The notes: generated by a model not told the origin, from the sequence alone. 39,296 bases of DNA from Pseudomonadota bacterium (GCA_003576765.1 QEVP01000026.1:1-39296), one strand, 5' to 3'. Counted from the stretch's first letter, positions 9,511-18,003 are shown. Made by a program: numbers and translations.

Positions 9511-10641
9511 ATGTCGATGCGGGGTCGAATGATCCGAACTGCCGGAGCGGTGGCCGGACTTGCCGTGTGCGTGGCCTTCGCGGCGTGGTCGTGGCCGCGC
9601 GCGCATGACGCGGCGCGACTGTTGCTGGCGCAGGACGATCCGGCGGCACTATCCGACGCGCGGCTCGCGGTCATGCAAAACCGCAATGCAGCCATTCACG
9701 ATGAGATCGAGGCGGCGCTGGCGGCGGGCGATGCCGACCTTGCCGCGAGTTTCGTTGCGTTGGCGCAGGCGCAAGGCGTCGATCTGCCCGACGCGCTGGC
9801 GGCGCGAGTGACTGAGGCGGTGGCCGAGGAGACCTCGCCGGTGCGGCGGGCCGGACATTTTGCCGGCGGTCTGGTCACCGGCGAAGCCGACGACCTCGCC
9901 GGCCTTGCCGGTGTCGTGACCGGCGACCTGTTCGTATTCGGCGACATCCGCGACGCGCTGCGCGAAGGCGGACGGCTTGCCGCTGGCGGTGACGCCGACA
10001 CCCTCATGCTCGGGCTTGCCGCCACGGGTCTCATGGTGACGGCGGCGACCTATGCCACGGCCGGGGCGGCGGCGCCGTTGCGCGCCGGCCTGACGGTGGT
10101 GAAGGGCGCGCGCCGGGCCGGCCGTCTGAGCGAGCCGCTGGCGACATGGGGCCTGCGCACCGGGCGCGAGATGGTGGATATGCCGGCACTGCGGCAGGCG
10201 GCCGCATCGGTGTCGGCCGTGCGTCCGGCGCAGTCGGTCCGTGCCGTCAAGGCCGCGTTCCGGGCCGAGAAGGCCGGCGCGCTGGTGCGCTTCGGCAAGG
10301 ATGTCGGGCGCATCGCCGGCAAGGCCGGCGGACGCGGCGCCGCCGACGTGCTCAAGGTGGCGCACGGCCCGAAGGAGGTCGCCCGCGCCGCGCGCCTTGC
10401 CGACGCCAAGGGCGGCCAGATGCGGGCGATCGTAAAACTGTTCGGTCGCGGCGCACTGGTGCTGGCGAGCGGCGCCTTTCAGCTTGCGCTGTGGCTGTTC
10501 TGGCTGGCGAGTGCGCTCTTTGGCGCAGTGGTGTCGCTGAAGGCGATGGTCGAGCGGCTGACGTGGGCGTGGTGCGCGCGCCGTCGCCGGATTCGCAGGG
10601 CGAGCGGATTTGCACAGCCGGCGCTGGTCGCCGCCGCATGA
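9511..10641 (+). CDS. Membrane protein of unknown function
   Basis: A 376-residue protein, family not recognised. It has an N-terminal hydrophobic segment (residues about 10-28), a long Ala/Gly-rich central region including the segment GHFAGGLVTGEADDLAGLAG, and a second strong hydrophobic segment at about 314-344 (GAFQLALWLFWLASALFG), then a basic tail CARRRRIRR. This suggests a bitopic protein with a large extracytoplasmic middle. The ATG at 9511 is used; ATGs at 9517 and 9529 are alternatives. Codon use resembles the neighbours. Confidence 0.75.
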   Translation: MSMRGRMIRTAGAVAGLAVCVAFAAWSWPRAHDAARLLLAQDDPAALSDARLAVMQNRNAAIHDEIEAALAAGDADLAASFVALAQAQGVDLPDALAARVTEAVAEETSPVRRAGHFAGGLVTGEADDLAGLAGVVTGDLFVFGDIRDALREGGRLAAGGDADTLMLGLAATGLMVTAATYATAGAAAPLRAGLTVVKGARRAGRLSEPLATWGLRTGREMVDMPALRQAAASVSAVRPAQSVRAVKAAFRAEKAGALVRFGKDVGRIAGKAGGRGAADVLKVAHGPKEVARAARLADAKGGQMRAIVKLFGRGALVLASGAFQLALWLFWLASALFGAVVSLKAMVERLTWAWCARRRRIRRASGFAQPALVAAA

Positions 10642-10690
10642 GGCGGCTATCACGCTGACACGGCCTCATTCGAATCTTCCCCAAAAGACG

Positions 10691-11455
10691 ATGGATGACG
10701 AGATGGCGAGTTTTCGCAACGGCTCCGTTGAGATTGCCTATCTGGACGAAGGCGCCGGCGAGCCGATCGTGCTGGTGCATGGCTTTGCGTCGAGCAAGGA
10801 CGTCAACTGGGTCTATCCGACCTGGGTGTCGTCGTTGCGCCAGGCGGGACGGCGGGTGATCGCGCTCGACAACCGCGGCCACGGGCAATCGCAAAAACTC
10901 TACGACCCGGAAGACTATCACATCGGCACCATGGCCTCAGACGTGCGCGCGCTGCTCGATCATCTCGGGCTGACGCGCGTCGACATGATGGGCTATTCGC
11001 TCGGCTCGCGGATCACGGCCTATATCGCCCACGCCCATCCGCAATATATCCGCTCGGCGATTTTCGGCGGGCTCGGCATCGGGCTGATCGAAGGCGGCGG
11101 GCCGGGCGAGGACGTGGCCAGGGCGCTGGAGGCGCCCTCGCTCGCCGACGTCAAGGATCGCGTCGGACGCATGTTCCGCGCCTTCGCCGAGCAGACGCGC
11201 TCCGACCGCCGCGCGCTGGCGGCCTGCCTGCGCGGCTCGCGCCGGCTGATGACGCGCGAGGAAGCCGCGGCCATCCGCGTGCCTGTGTTGATCGCGGTCG
11301 GCACCGCCGACGACATCGCCGGCTCGGCCGAGGCGCTGGCCGAGGTCATCCCCGGCTCGCAGGTGCTGGACATTCCGCGGCGCGACCACATGCGCGCGGT
11401 CGGCGACAAGGTCTACAAGGACGGCGTGCTGAACTACCTGTCAAGGCGCCCGTGA
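10691..11455 (+). CDS. Alpha/beta hydrolase
   Basis: A 254-residue serine hydrolase of unknown substrate. The oxyanion motif VHGFASS is at 29-35, the nucleophile elbow GYSLGS places Ser103, the acid is Asp207 or Asp208 (GTADDI), and the base is His233 (RRDHMRA). All triad members are present and in order, so it should be active. The ATG at 10691 is used, with another in-frame ATG at 10703. It follows the membrane protein gene by 49 bp on the same strand and is convergent with the next gene, overlapping by 15 bp. Confidence 0.9.
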   Translation: MDDEMASFRNGSVEIAYLDEGAGEPIVLVHGFASSKDVNWVYPTWVSSLRQAGRRVIALDNRGHGQSQKLYDPEDYHIGTMASDVRALLDHLGLTRVDMMGYSLGSRITAYIAHAHPQYIRSAIFGGLGIGLIEGGGPGEDVARALEAPSLADVKDRVGRMFRAFAEQTRSDRRALAACLRGSRRLMTREEAAAIRVPVLIAVGTADDIAGSAEALAEVIPGSQVLDIPRRDHMRAVGDKVYKDGVLNYLSRRP

Positions 11456-12784
11456 GGCTTTGCCGCGCTCGATCGCCAGCGCCAGCACGCTCAGCACCGC
11501 AAACGTCGCAAGCCACGCCATGCGTGCCCCGTAGCGATCGTGCGGGCCGGACAGCGCGCCGCATAGAAAGGCGTTGCCGAGGATCGCAAGCGCGGCGGCC
11601 GCCGCCAGCAGCGTCGCGTCGTCGATCCGCCGCCGCCACGCCGCGTGCGCCAGGATGCCGACCAGCGCCAGCATCGAGGCGAGCGCCACCGGGACGTGGA
11701 TTTTGTTGACCAGCGTGAAATCGAATGCGCCGTGCTGCTGGCGCGCGGCGCGCATCGCCGGCAGCTCCTGTGGCAGGTAGCGCTCAAAGATGCCCCAGGT
11801 GTGGGCGATCCAGTTGTGAGAGCCTTCGCCGGTCGCCACCATGACCAGTTGCTGCGCGGTGGCGCGCAACGCGGTTGCCGTCTGCGCGCCCGGATAGGCG
11901 ATCAGCGCGCGGCGGGCGATGTACGCCATCTCGTCGCCCAGTCCGTCGAAGCGGCCGAGCGTGTTGAACATGCTGTCGCCCCACAGGAAGTCGTCGGCGG
12001 TCCGCGGCAGTTCGTTGCGGTAGGGGCAGAGTTTCAGCCGTTCCTGCGTGCAGTGGTCGTTGAGGTAGCGCGCGACCAGCCCGTCCTGCAGCATGCGGCC
12101 GAAGGCAATGGCCGAGCCGCCCGGCGTCCAGGCGAGCCGGCCCGACAATGCGACGTTTGCCGCGAGCAGCATCGCCGCGCCAAGCGCGACCGCCAGCGTG
12201 CCGAGCGCGAGCCCGCCGAGCGACAGCCGGTCGCGAAGCCACGGCCGCGCCGCCAAGCCAACCGCGCACAGGCCGGCGACGACGCCGAGGGTGGCGTTGT
12301 GGCTCGCTGCCGAAAACGCGATGAAGACGACCAGCGCCGCCGTCTCGACGGCGCCGAACCGCGCGCTGTGAACGACGAGAAGATAAGTTGCGAGCACCGC
12401 GAGCCCGGCAAAAATGTCGGTCAAGAGCAGGCTGGTCAGCACCGGCAGCGCGGTGGTCGCCGCGAGCACCGCCAGGATCGTGGCCACCTGCGCCGGGCGG
12501 CCGAGTTTCAGCGCGCGCAGCACGGCATGCGTCAGCCACAACACCGCCAGCGCCTGCGCCAGCAGGGTACCCCGGAAATGCGTGTCCTCGCCGAGATGCA
12601 GATAGAGGCCATAGACGGTCGAGCGGCTCGGAACCAGGTAGCCCTCGTACCAGCGCGCGAGATAGCCGCCGGTGTCGTACTGCAACAGCGCGTAGCCGTT
12701 CCACATGGCCGGCGCGAGCAGCATCAGCGGCACGGCCACCGCCACGGCCAAACCGGCCGGCGCAAACAGCGCGCGGCCTCGCAC
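11441..12784 (-). CDS. Multi-pass membrane protein, possibly GT-C-like
   Basis: A 447-residue protein with about 10 hydrophobic segments and no family I can name with confidence. After the first membrane segment comes an extracytoplasmic loop with LLQYDTGGYLARWYEG, an acidic loop position reminiscent of GT-C glycosyltransferases that use lipid-linked sugars. A second large loop has four cysteine/tryptophan-rich turns (residues about 230-340, including CTQERLKLCPYR). The start is GTG at 12784 after a CGAGG site. The glycosyltransferase idea is weak inference. Confidence 0.75.
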   Translation of the reverse strand: MRGRALFAPAGLAVAVAVPLMLLAPAMWNGYALLQYDTGGYLARWYEGYLVPSRSTVYGLYLHLGEDTHFRGTLLAQALAVLWLTHAVLRALKLGRPAQVATILAVLAATTALPVLTSLLLTDIFAGLAVLATYLLVVHSARFGAVETAALVVFIAFSAASHNATLGVVAGLCAVGLAARPWLRDRLSLGGLALGTLAVALGAAMLLAANVALSGRLAWTPGGSAIAFGRMLQDGLVARYLNDHCTQERLKLCPYRNELPRTADDFLWGDSMFNTLGRFDGLGDEMAYIARRALIAYPGAQTATALRATAQQLVMVATGEGSHNWIAHTWGIFERYLPQELPAMRAARQQHGAFDFTLVNKIHVPVALASMLALVGILAHAAWRRRIDDATLLAAAAALAILGNAFLCGALSGPHDRYGARMAWLATFAVLSVLALAIERGKASRAP

Positions 12785-12975
12785 GACCTCGGTGTGAATG
12801 GACGTGGTCCCCGTTGCCCCCGGCCCGGCACTATGCGCAAGTCGCCGGCCGTCCGCAATGTGGGCGCCGCGCGCTCCAAGAGAAATATTTCCTTCGCGGG
12901 GCGGCGCGACAGGGGCGGAATGACTATGCTATAAGGCCGGCGGATCGATTGCCGCCCATTGCCACCGGATACCGC

Positions 12976-13812
12976 ATGACCAAATCGCACGCCTCGTCCA
13001 AGCCCGCCCGGCTCTCCACCGTGGACCCGGTGTGGCAGCATGTGCGCCGCGAAGCCGAGGACATCGTGCGGCGCGAGCCGGAACTGGCGAGTTTCATCTA
13101 TTCCACGGTGCTGCACCACGACCGCCTGGAAGCCGCGGTGGTGCACCGCATCGCCGACCGGCTCGACCATCCCTCGCTGTCCGGCGACCTGATCCGCCAG
13201 ACCTATTACGAGGCGCTGCGCGAGGATCCGGACATCGGCAACGCGTTCCGCTCCGATCTGGTGGCGGTGTTCGACCGCGATCCGGCGACCGCGCGCTTCA
13301 TCGACCCGCTATTGTACTTCAAGGGTTTTCACGCCATCCAGACCCACCGGCTGGCACACTGGCTGTGGACGCGCGGGCGCAAGGATTTTGCCTACTGCCT
13401 GCAAAGCCGCGCCTCGTCGGCGCTGCAATGCGACATCCACCCGGCGGCACGCATCGGCCGCGGCATTTTCCTCGACCATGCCACCGGCTTCGTGGTCGGC
13501 GAGACCGCGGTGGTCGAGGATGACGTGTCGATCCTGCACGGCGTCACGCTCGGCGGCACGGGCAAGGAGAACGAGGACCGCCATCCGAAAATCCGTTACG
13601 GCGTGCTGATCGGCGCCGGCGCAAAGATCCTCGGCAACATCGAGGTCGGCCACTGCGCGCGGATCGCCGCCGGCTCCGTGGTGGTGAAGCCGGTGCCCAA
13701 CAACGTCACGGTGGCCGGCGTGCCGGCGCGCGTGGTCGGCACCGCCGGCTGCGCCGAGCCGTCGCGCACCATGAACCAGATGCTGAGCGCACTCGCCAAT
13801 TCGAACGAGTGA
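12976..13812 (+). CDS. cysE: Serine O-acetyltransferase
   Basis: First step of cysteine synthesis: acetyl-CoA plus L-serine gives O-acetylserine. The 278-residue protein has the N-terminal helical domain (VWQHVRREAEDI onward) and a C-terminal left-handed beta-helix with hexapeptide repeats. The hallmark FLDHATGFVVGET and the LGGTGKE loop hold the active-site Asp/His and acetyl-CoA contacts. The ATG at 12976 gives the usual N-terminus. It is monocistronic in appearance; cysK is not adjacent. It could supply cysteine for sulfur metabolism, but no link to the distant sox genes is shown. Confidence 0.95.
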   Translation: MTKSHASSKPARLSTVDPVWQHVRREAEDIVRREPELASFIYSTVLHHDRLEAAVVHRIADRLDHPSLSGDLIRQTYYEALREDPDIGNAFRSDLVAVFDRDPATARFIDPLLYFKGFHAIQTHRLAHWLWTRGRKDFAYCLQSRASSALQCDIHPAARIGRGIFLDHATGFVVGETAVVEDDVSILHGVTLGGTGKENEDRHPKIRYGVLIGAGAKILGNIEVGHCARIAAGSVVVKPVPNNVTVAGVPARVVGTAGCAEPSRTMNQMLSALANSNE

Positions 13813-13854
13813 AGCGACGATCCGGGTTTTCGTGGGAGAAGCGTCCCGAACGGG

Positions 13855-13969
13855 CGTCGCCGGGCATAGCCCGTCGAAGACGGGCGGGAACGCCCTCTTG
13901 ACCCGGCAATCCCGATCATGAAGACAGTGCGTCCATCGGCGGGATGCCCGCATCAGGTCCGGGCATGAC
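13855..13969. repeat. REP-type palindromic repeat
   Basis: A degenerate relative of 2249-2399. Both share GGGCATAGCCCGTCGAAGAC followed by GGGCGGGAACGCCCT or its near twin, and both close with a CCGGGCATGAC end. Local hairpins are GGGCGT facing ACGCCC and GGGAT facing ATCCC. It fills the space between cysE and the DUF3126 gene. Confidence 0.65.
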
Positions 13970-14006
13970 AAAGTCAGCGCGCGAACAGGCAGCAGGAGAG
14001 ACGGCG

Positions 14007-14225
14007 GTGGACGTTCAGGAAGTCAGGAAGCTCGACGCATATCTCAAGCGCGTGTTCGGCAATCCGAAGATCCGCGTGGTGCCGCGCCCGAAGAAGGACG
14101 ATTCGGCCGAGGTCTATGTCGGCGAGGAGTTCATCGGCGTGCTGTTCGTCGATGACGAGGACGACGACCGCTCCTACCAGTTCCAGATGGCCATCCTGGA
14201 AGAAGACCTCGCGGACAACGGCTGA
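14007..14225 (+). CDS. DUF3126 family protein
   Basis: A 72-residue acidic cytoplasmic protein of unknown function, very conserved in Rhizobiales. The core VRKLDAYLKRVFGNPKIRVV, EVYVGEEFIGVLFVDDED and the acidic C-terminus are diagnostic. I chose GTG at 14007 because AGGAGAG lies at 13994-14000 with ideal spacing and the family usually begins MDVQEVRKLD; an upstream in-frame ATG at 13944 falls in the repeat and would add residues not seen in the family. Confidence 0.88.
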   Translation: MDVQEVRKLDAYLKRVFGNPKIRVVPRPKKDDSAEVYVGEEFIGVLFVDDEDDDRSYQFQMAILEEDLADNG

Positions 14226-14281
14226 GGCGCCGGCGGTCTTTCGAGGCCGCCACGGATTTACTCATATCCCGCATCCGTTTT

Positions 14282-14405
14282 CCCGGACGCGATGCAGCAC
14301 GAGAGTGCTGCGTCGCCGATCCGGGATCGCCGCAAGACAAAGGCCGCCGCTGTAACGGTCCCGGCTCTGCGGCGCGGCGTTGCACGCCGCACCCCGCGTC
14401 CGGGA
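14282..14405. repeat. GC-rich palindromic element, copy 1
   Basis: The element begins CCCGGACGCGATGCAGC and ends GCGTCCGGG, so its ends pair. Inside are hairpins (GCAGCAC facing GTGCTGC; CGGCG facing CGCCG). The layout matches 23886-24000, which shares GCGATGCAGC, GCTGCGTCGC and the CCGGGA/ACGG(T/C)CCCGG blocks. It is 47 bp from a MITE-like element. With that element it fills most of the 330-bp gap 14226-14555. Confidence 0.7.
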
Positions 14406-14452
14406 TACGGTGTCTGATCGGCGCGGTCGCGCCCCTTCGACCTCATCTTGCG

Positions 14453-14559
14453 CTAGAGCGTTTTCAAGCGAAGTGGGAACCGGTTCGCGTTAAGAAAACG
14501 CGTTAAGACAATAATCTAGAGCTCCGCTTCTGATTCCATCAGAAGCGGAAAAGCTCTAG
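14453..14559 (+). mobile_element. MITE-like element, copy A
   Basis: A 107-bp non-coding element with inverted ends CTAGAGC and GCTCTAG. It holds two hairpins: GCGTTTTC facing GAAAACGC, and CCGCTTCTGAT facing ATCAGAAGCGG with a TCC loop. Related copies lie at 24026-24133 (inverted) and 32423-32528. The right end supplies the TAG stop (14556-14558) of the minus-strand gene at 14556-15293. It has no transposase; movement, if any, would be by an enzyme elsewhere. Confidence 0.8.
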
Positions 14560-15293
14560 CCCGGCGTGCGGTGCAGGCGCGCGACGAGCCGCTCCATCGC
14601 GTCGGCGACATCCTGCCAGTGCGCGAGCCATTGCCGGGGAAAGCGGAAGGTCAGGTCGGCGCCGCCGATGCGGCGCTCGCTCATGCACATGCCGGGCGTT
14701 GCGGCATCGCGCGTGCAGCGCGCCACCAGCGCCGGCGCGGTGGCGACGGCGAGGTCTTCGCCCGCATAGGGCGTGCCGTCGCGGAACGGGGTGACGCTCA
14801 GTTCGTCGGGCCGCGCCGGGGCAGAGCCGTCGAGATAGCGCGGGTAGATGGTCCGCAACCGCTGCTCGGGCGAGACCGTATCGTCGCCGACCGCGATCGA
14901 CAGGAACAGCACGTCGATGGTCGGCACCGCGGCGTCGGCGCCTGCCACGTCGGCGCGCTGCGGCGTGGGCGGCGGGCCGAGCGAGGGATAGGCGAAGTCG
15001 AGGTCGATGCGCTCCTGCCGCCCGGAATGCTTTTGCACATTGCGGCGCAGCGCGTAGGTCGGGACGTTGAACAGCGTCGCACCGACGCTGACCGGCAGTT
15101 CGCCCGGATCGCCGGGGTCGCCGGCGCGCGGCGCGGTCCAGGTCGGCCACAGCAGATACGTCACCAGCGCCACCGCGGCGACGGCGATGCAGAGCGCGAG
15201 GGCGAGCGGCACCAGCGGGGCCGCAGGCCGCTTGCGGGCGGCGCGCTGCCGGGCGCTGCGGCGGCGGTTCAAGGTGGCGGACAACGCGGTCAT
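14556..15293 (-). CDS. Membrane-anchored protein of unknown function
   Basis: A 245-residue protein, family not recognised. A basic N-terminus (RRRSARQRAARKR) is followed by one membrane segment at about 26-48 and a soluble, probably periplasmic domain. That domain has conserved-looking strands (ERIDLDFAYPSL, IDVLFLSIAVGDD) and two cysteines near CTRDAATPGMCM that may form a disulfide. The ATG at 15293 is used. The stop codon lies inside the end of a MITE-like element, so the natural C-terminus may once have been different. Confidence 0.72.
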   Translation of the reverse strand: MTALSATLNRRRSARQRAARKRPAAPLVPLALALCIAVAAVALVTYLLWPTWTAPRAGDPGDPGELPVSVGATLFNVPTYALRRNVQKHSGRQERIDLDFAYPSLGPPPTPQRADVAGADAAVPTIDVLFLSIAVGDDTVSPEQRLRTIYPRYLDGSAPARPDELSVTPFRDGTPYAGEDLAVATAPALVARCTRDAATPGMCMSERRIGGADLTFRFPRQWLAHWQDVADAMERLVARLHRTPG

Positions 15294-15506
15294 GACGGGC
15301 GGAACACTCGCATGCGGCGGCGATCTTCAGGCGGACAGGCGCAGCATCGCACCGCGCCAGAGAGGGTTCGACCGTCTCTCCAAGGCTCTCCTCCGATGCT
15401 GCGTCGAATCGGTCCTCAGTATGTCGCGCGGGCGCGTTAACTTTTCGTTTGGCATGCGGCGATCGCTGTCGTCGGCATGGCCCGCGCGAGGCGTCATCGG
15501 CCGCCG

Positions 15507-15866
15507 CTAGCCGGCGGGCACCTTGTTCATCTCGTCGGCCCAGATCAGAAGACCCCACCAGACGGCCACAACCGCAATCCAGATCGCCGTGAACAGCAAG
15601 GCCCGCTTGTAGATCGACCGTGCCTCGCCGCCGTACCGTCCGCGCGTCAAGTCGCGCCCGAGACGCAGACCCGCGCCCAACTCCCGTGCATAGGGGCCGA
15701 TCGCCTTCTGCTTCTCTCCGGCGGCGCGCCCTCCCGCCGTCCTGCGCATGCTTGCATGATACCATCGGGACAGCCCGAGCATGGGAAACAGCAGGAGGGC
15801 GGCCCCCGCGATCGAGTAGCAAAGATGGAACGTTTCGTTGCGGAACAGTGCGAGGATCGTCGTCAT
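15507..15866 (-). CDS. Small two-pass membrane protein of unknown function
   Basis: A 119-residue protein with hydrophobic segments at about 12-31 and 89-109 and a basic loop between them (MRRTAGGRAAGEKQKAIG). The second segment is tryptophan-rich (IWIAVVAVWWGLLIW). The ATG at 15866 follows GGGGGT on the minus strand. It lies 213 bp before the next minus-strand gene. No family is recognised, and the topology places the loop in the cytoplasm if the positive-inside rule holds. Confidence 0.65.
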   Translation of the reverse strand: MTTILALFRNETFHLCYSIAGAALLLFPMLGLSRWYHASMRRTAGGRAAGEKQKAIGPYARELGAGLRLGRDLTRGRYGGEARSIYKRALLFTAIWIAVVAVWWGLLIWADEMNKVPAG

Positions 15867-16018
15867 CTTCGTACCCCCATGAGAGCCGAACCGGCGCTGC
15901 TCCGGTGCCATAGCTTATGGGATGCTGCGCCCGCATTAACTTTATATTAACGATGGCGTGGCGGCCGGCGGCCGCGTTTGCGATGGTGCGGCTCCCGTTG
16001 GCTTGCCGGAACCGTCCG

Positions 16019-16348
16019 ATGTCCGCGTCCGCCCTGCATTCGTTCCTGTCGCTGGCGCTCGGCTTTGCGCTCGCCGGCATGCTGGTGTCCGGCTATCAGG
16101 CGCTGGCCGACCGTCCGGCCGGCTTCAACCTGCTCGAAGAACGGCGGATGGCGCGGGCGCTGGCGGCGGTGCCGTTCCTGGTGTTCGCCGCGCCCTTCAT
16201 CATCATGCGCAACATCGTCCGCGACGACGGCCACGGCCCGCGCCGGGTGCAGTTCGTCATGCTCTCCACCGTCATCGTCGGGTTCTGGAGCATGATGTCG
16301 GGCACCGCGGTGATCGCCGTGCTCGAGGCGGCGGGATTGATCACGTAG
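16019..16348 (+). CDS. Three-pass membrane protein, DUF6949-like
   Basis: A 109-residue protein with hydrophobic segments at about 8-26, 47-65 and 79-104. The pattern LGFALAGMLVSGYQALADRPAGFNLLE then PFLVFAAPFIIMRN resembles a small alphaproteobacterial family I associate with DUF6949; that assignment is tentative. The ATG at 16019 gives a clean first membrane segment; an upstream in-frame extension is low-complexity. It lies 62 bp before the gamma-carbonic anhydrase gene on the same strand. Confidence 0.72.
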   Translation: MSASALHSFLSLALGFALAGMLVSGYQALADRPAGFNLLEERRMARALAAVPFLVFAAPFIIMRNIVRDDGHGPRRVQFVMLSTVIVGFWSMMSGTAVIAVLEAAGLIT

Positions 16349-16410
16349 AGCACCGCTCGCCATCGCGGGGCAAGTCGTGCGACAGTGCGGTGGCTGCAAG
16401 GAGATTCTCG

Positions 16411-16941
16411 ATGGCGATCTATTCACTCGACGGGCTCGCGCCCGAACTGCCGGCCGACGGCGACTGTTTCATCGCCGACAGCGCGCGGGTGATCGGCAAG
16501 GTGCGGCTTCACCGCGACGTCAGCATCTGGTTCAATGCGGTGCTGCGCGGCGATACCGAACTGATCGAGATCGGCGAGGGTTCCAACGTGCAGGACAACT
16601 GCACGCTGCACACCGACGAAGGCTTTCCGCTGACCGTCGGCAAGAACTGCATCGTCGGCCACAACGTGATCCTGCACGGCTGCACCATCGAGGACGGCGC
16701 GCTGATCGGCATGGGCGCGACCGTGATGAACGGGGCGCGCATCGGCAGGAACTGCGTGATCGGCGCCGGCGCCATCGTCACCGAGGGCAAGACGTTTCCC
16801 GACTATTCGCTGGTGCTCGGCGCGCCGGCGCGCGTGGTGCGCACGCTCGACCCCGAGACATCCGCCGCGCTGTTCGCGGGCGCCGCGCACTATGTCCACA
16901 ACGGGCGCCGCTTCCGCGCCGGGTTGAAGCAGATCGGCTGA
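16411..16941 (+). CDS. Gamma-class carbonic anhydrase family protein
   Basis: A 176-residue left-handed beta-helix trimer protein that in active members hydrates carbon dioxide. Three metal-ligand histidines are present: H67 (CTLHTDEG), H84 and H89 (VGHNVILHG). The loop IWFNAVLRGD carries the conserved Arg and Asp that hold the trimer. Many bacterial members (YrdA/CaiE/PaaY type) are not proven enzymes. The ATG at 16411 follows AAGGAG (16398-16403). Confidence 0.93.
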   Translation: MAIYSLDGLAPELPADGDCFIADSARVIGKVRLHRDVSIWFNAVLRGDTELIEIGEGSNVQDNCTLHTDEGFPLTVGKNCIVGHNVILHGCTIEDGALIGMGATVMNGARIGRNCVIGAGAIVTEGKTFPDYSLVLGAPARVVRTLDPETSAALFAGAAHYVHNGRRFRAGLKQIG

Positions 16942-16960
16942 CCGCGTCTCGTCCTGCCGG

Positions 16961-16999
16961 AAAAAGATGCGGCCAGCTCTCGGGGAAAGAGCTGGCCGC
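16961..16999 (-). terminator. Intrinsic terminator of the LapG-like gene
   Basis: A perfect 12-bp stem GCGGCCAGCTCT (16969-16980) pairs with 16988-16999 across a 7-nt loop. Read on the minus strand it is followed by ATCTTTTT (16968-16961). It lies 70 bp past the stop of the minus-strand peptidase gene. Confidence 0.75.
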
Positions 17000-17069
17000 G
17001 CGCAGGCCGGTCAGGGACGGGGAGGGGTGGGAGCGACCGGCCGCGTAGTCCTCGGTGTTGGATGTTTGC

Positions 17070-17693
17070 CTAATGTCCGCTGGCGGTGGCGGTGGCGACC
17101 GCAGGGTGATTGACGCCGAGCGAGACCCAGGCATTGGCGTCGGATTGCGACTGGCGCTTGACGAAACGATAGCCGGTCTCCGTCCACGGCAGGATCTGCT
17201 CGTTCTGGTTATCGAGCACGAACTCGCCCTTGTTGGTTTTCACCGTGAGCACGGCGTGACCGTCGCCCTGCTTGTCGCGCACCACGGTGATCAAGAGTGC
17301 CTGGCGCGGCCAGCCGGCATCGATCAGCATCTTGCGCTTGAGCAGAACGTAGTCCTCGCAGTCGCCGTAGCCGTCGGTCGGATACGACCACTTCTCGACC
17401 ACGCCCCAGTGCTCGAGGTCGGTCATTGGCTTGACGTGATCGTTGACCCAGGCGTTGACGCGCACGAGGTCGTCCCACGCCGATTTCGTCAGCACGATGT
17501 CGCGCGGCTCGCTCGGCGCTGCCGCGCAGTCGGCCGGATGATCGGCGCAGAACTCGACGTAACCGATCGGCGCGCGGCTCGCGTCGCCGATGCTGGCATA
17601 AAGCGCGCGCTCCGCGGCGCCCGCCGTCCCCGCCATGCCGATCAGCATGGCGGCAATTGTGAGTACGAACCCCCGTCCCTGATATCCGAACAT
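17070..17693 (-). CDS. BTLCP / LapG-like periplasmic cysteine peptidase
   Basis: A 207-residue exported protein of the bacterial transglutaminase-like cysteine proteinase family (PF06035). A signal peptide covers about 1-26. The triad is C112 (GYGDCEDY), H146 (GDGHAVL) and D161 (FVLDNQ). Acidic residues flanking the Cys (D111, E113, D114) match the calcium-binding pattern of LapG, which cleaves biofilm adhesins in Pseudomonas under c-di-GMP control. The ATG at 17693 follows GGGGGCC; ATGs at 17732 and 17723 have no site. That ribosome site can pair with upstream bases. A tandem-PilZ gene lies upstream on the same strand. The substrate is unknown. Confidence 0.88.
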   Translation of the reverse strand: MFGYQGRGFVLTIAAMLIGMAGTAGAAERALYASIGDASRAPIGYVEFCADHPADCAAAPSEPRDIVLTKSAWDDLVRVNAWVNDHVKPMTDLEHWGVVEKWSYPTDGYGDCEDYVLLKRKMLIDAGWPRQALLITVVRDKQGDGHAVLTVKTNKGEFVLDNQNEQILPWTETGYRFVKRQSQSDANAWVSLGVNHPAVATATASGH

Positions 17694-18003
17694 TGTGGCC
17701 CCCGTTTTTCTTGTTGGGGCCATCATTTGCACAAACGCTTTGCACCGCCGCTAAGTCCGCGCGCGGCAATTGAAGCGAAGTCGATTCAAATGCGATGGGA
17801 CGGCGTAACGAACGCGCAACCATGCGGCGACGCGCCGGGAGCCGCCGCTCAGCGCGCCGTTTGCGCCGTTAAGGTTTGACGCGTTGCGTCGCGCGCCTTT
17901 GTCGCGTGCGGATCGTTCACGCGTTAACCGCGCACGATGCGGAGGGTCGAAAGCGGAAGGTTGAGCGAGACGACGCCGAGGCTCAAGGAAGCGCCTGCGG
18001 CGT
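17694..18003. other. 310-bp spacer upstream of the LapG-like gene
   Basis: No gene is recognised between the PilZ gene and the peptidase gene. The end nearest the peptidase holds a hairpin, GGCCCC (17697-17702 on the plus strand) with GGGGCC (17716-17721), whose arm includes the ribosome site. The rest shows no clear promoter pair or repeat. Confidence 0.5.

Noticed and set aside
12900..12940. A promoter for cysE from the TATGCTATAAG sequence
   Set aside because: The -10-like bases have no convincing -35 partner at a normal distance.
14453..14559. MITE-like element as a riboswitch or small RNA gene
   Set aside because: It occurs in three copies in either orientation at gene 3' ends, which fits a dispersed repeat rather than a cis regulator.
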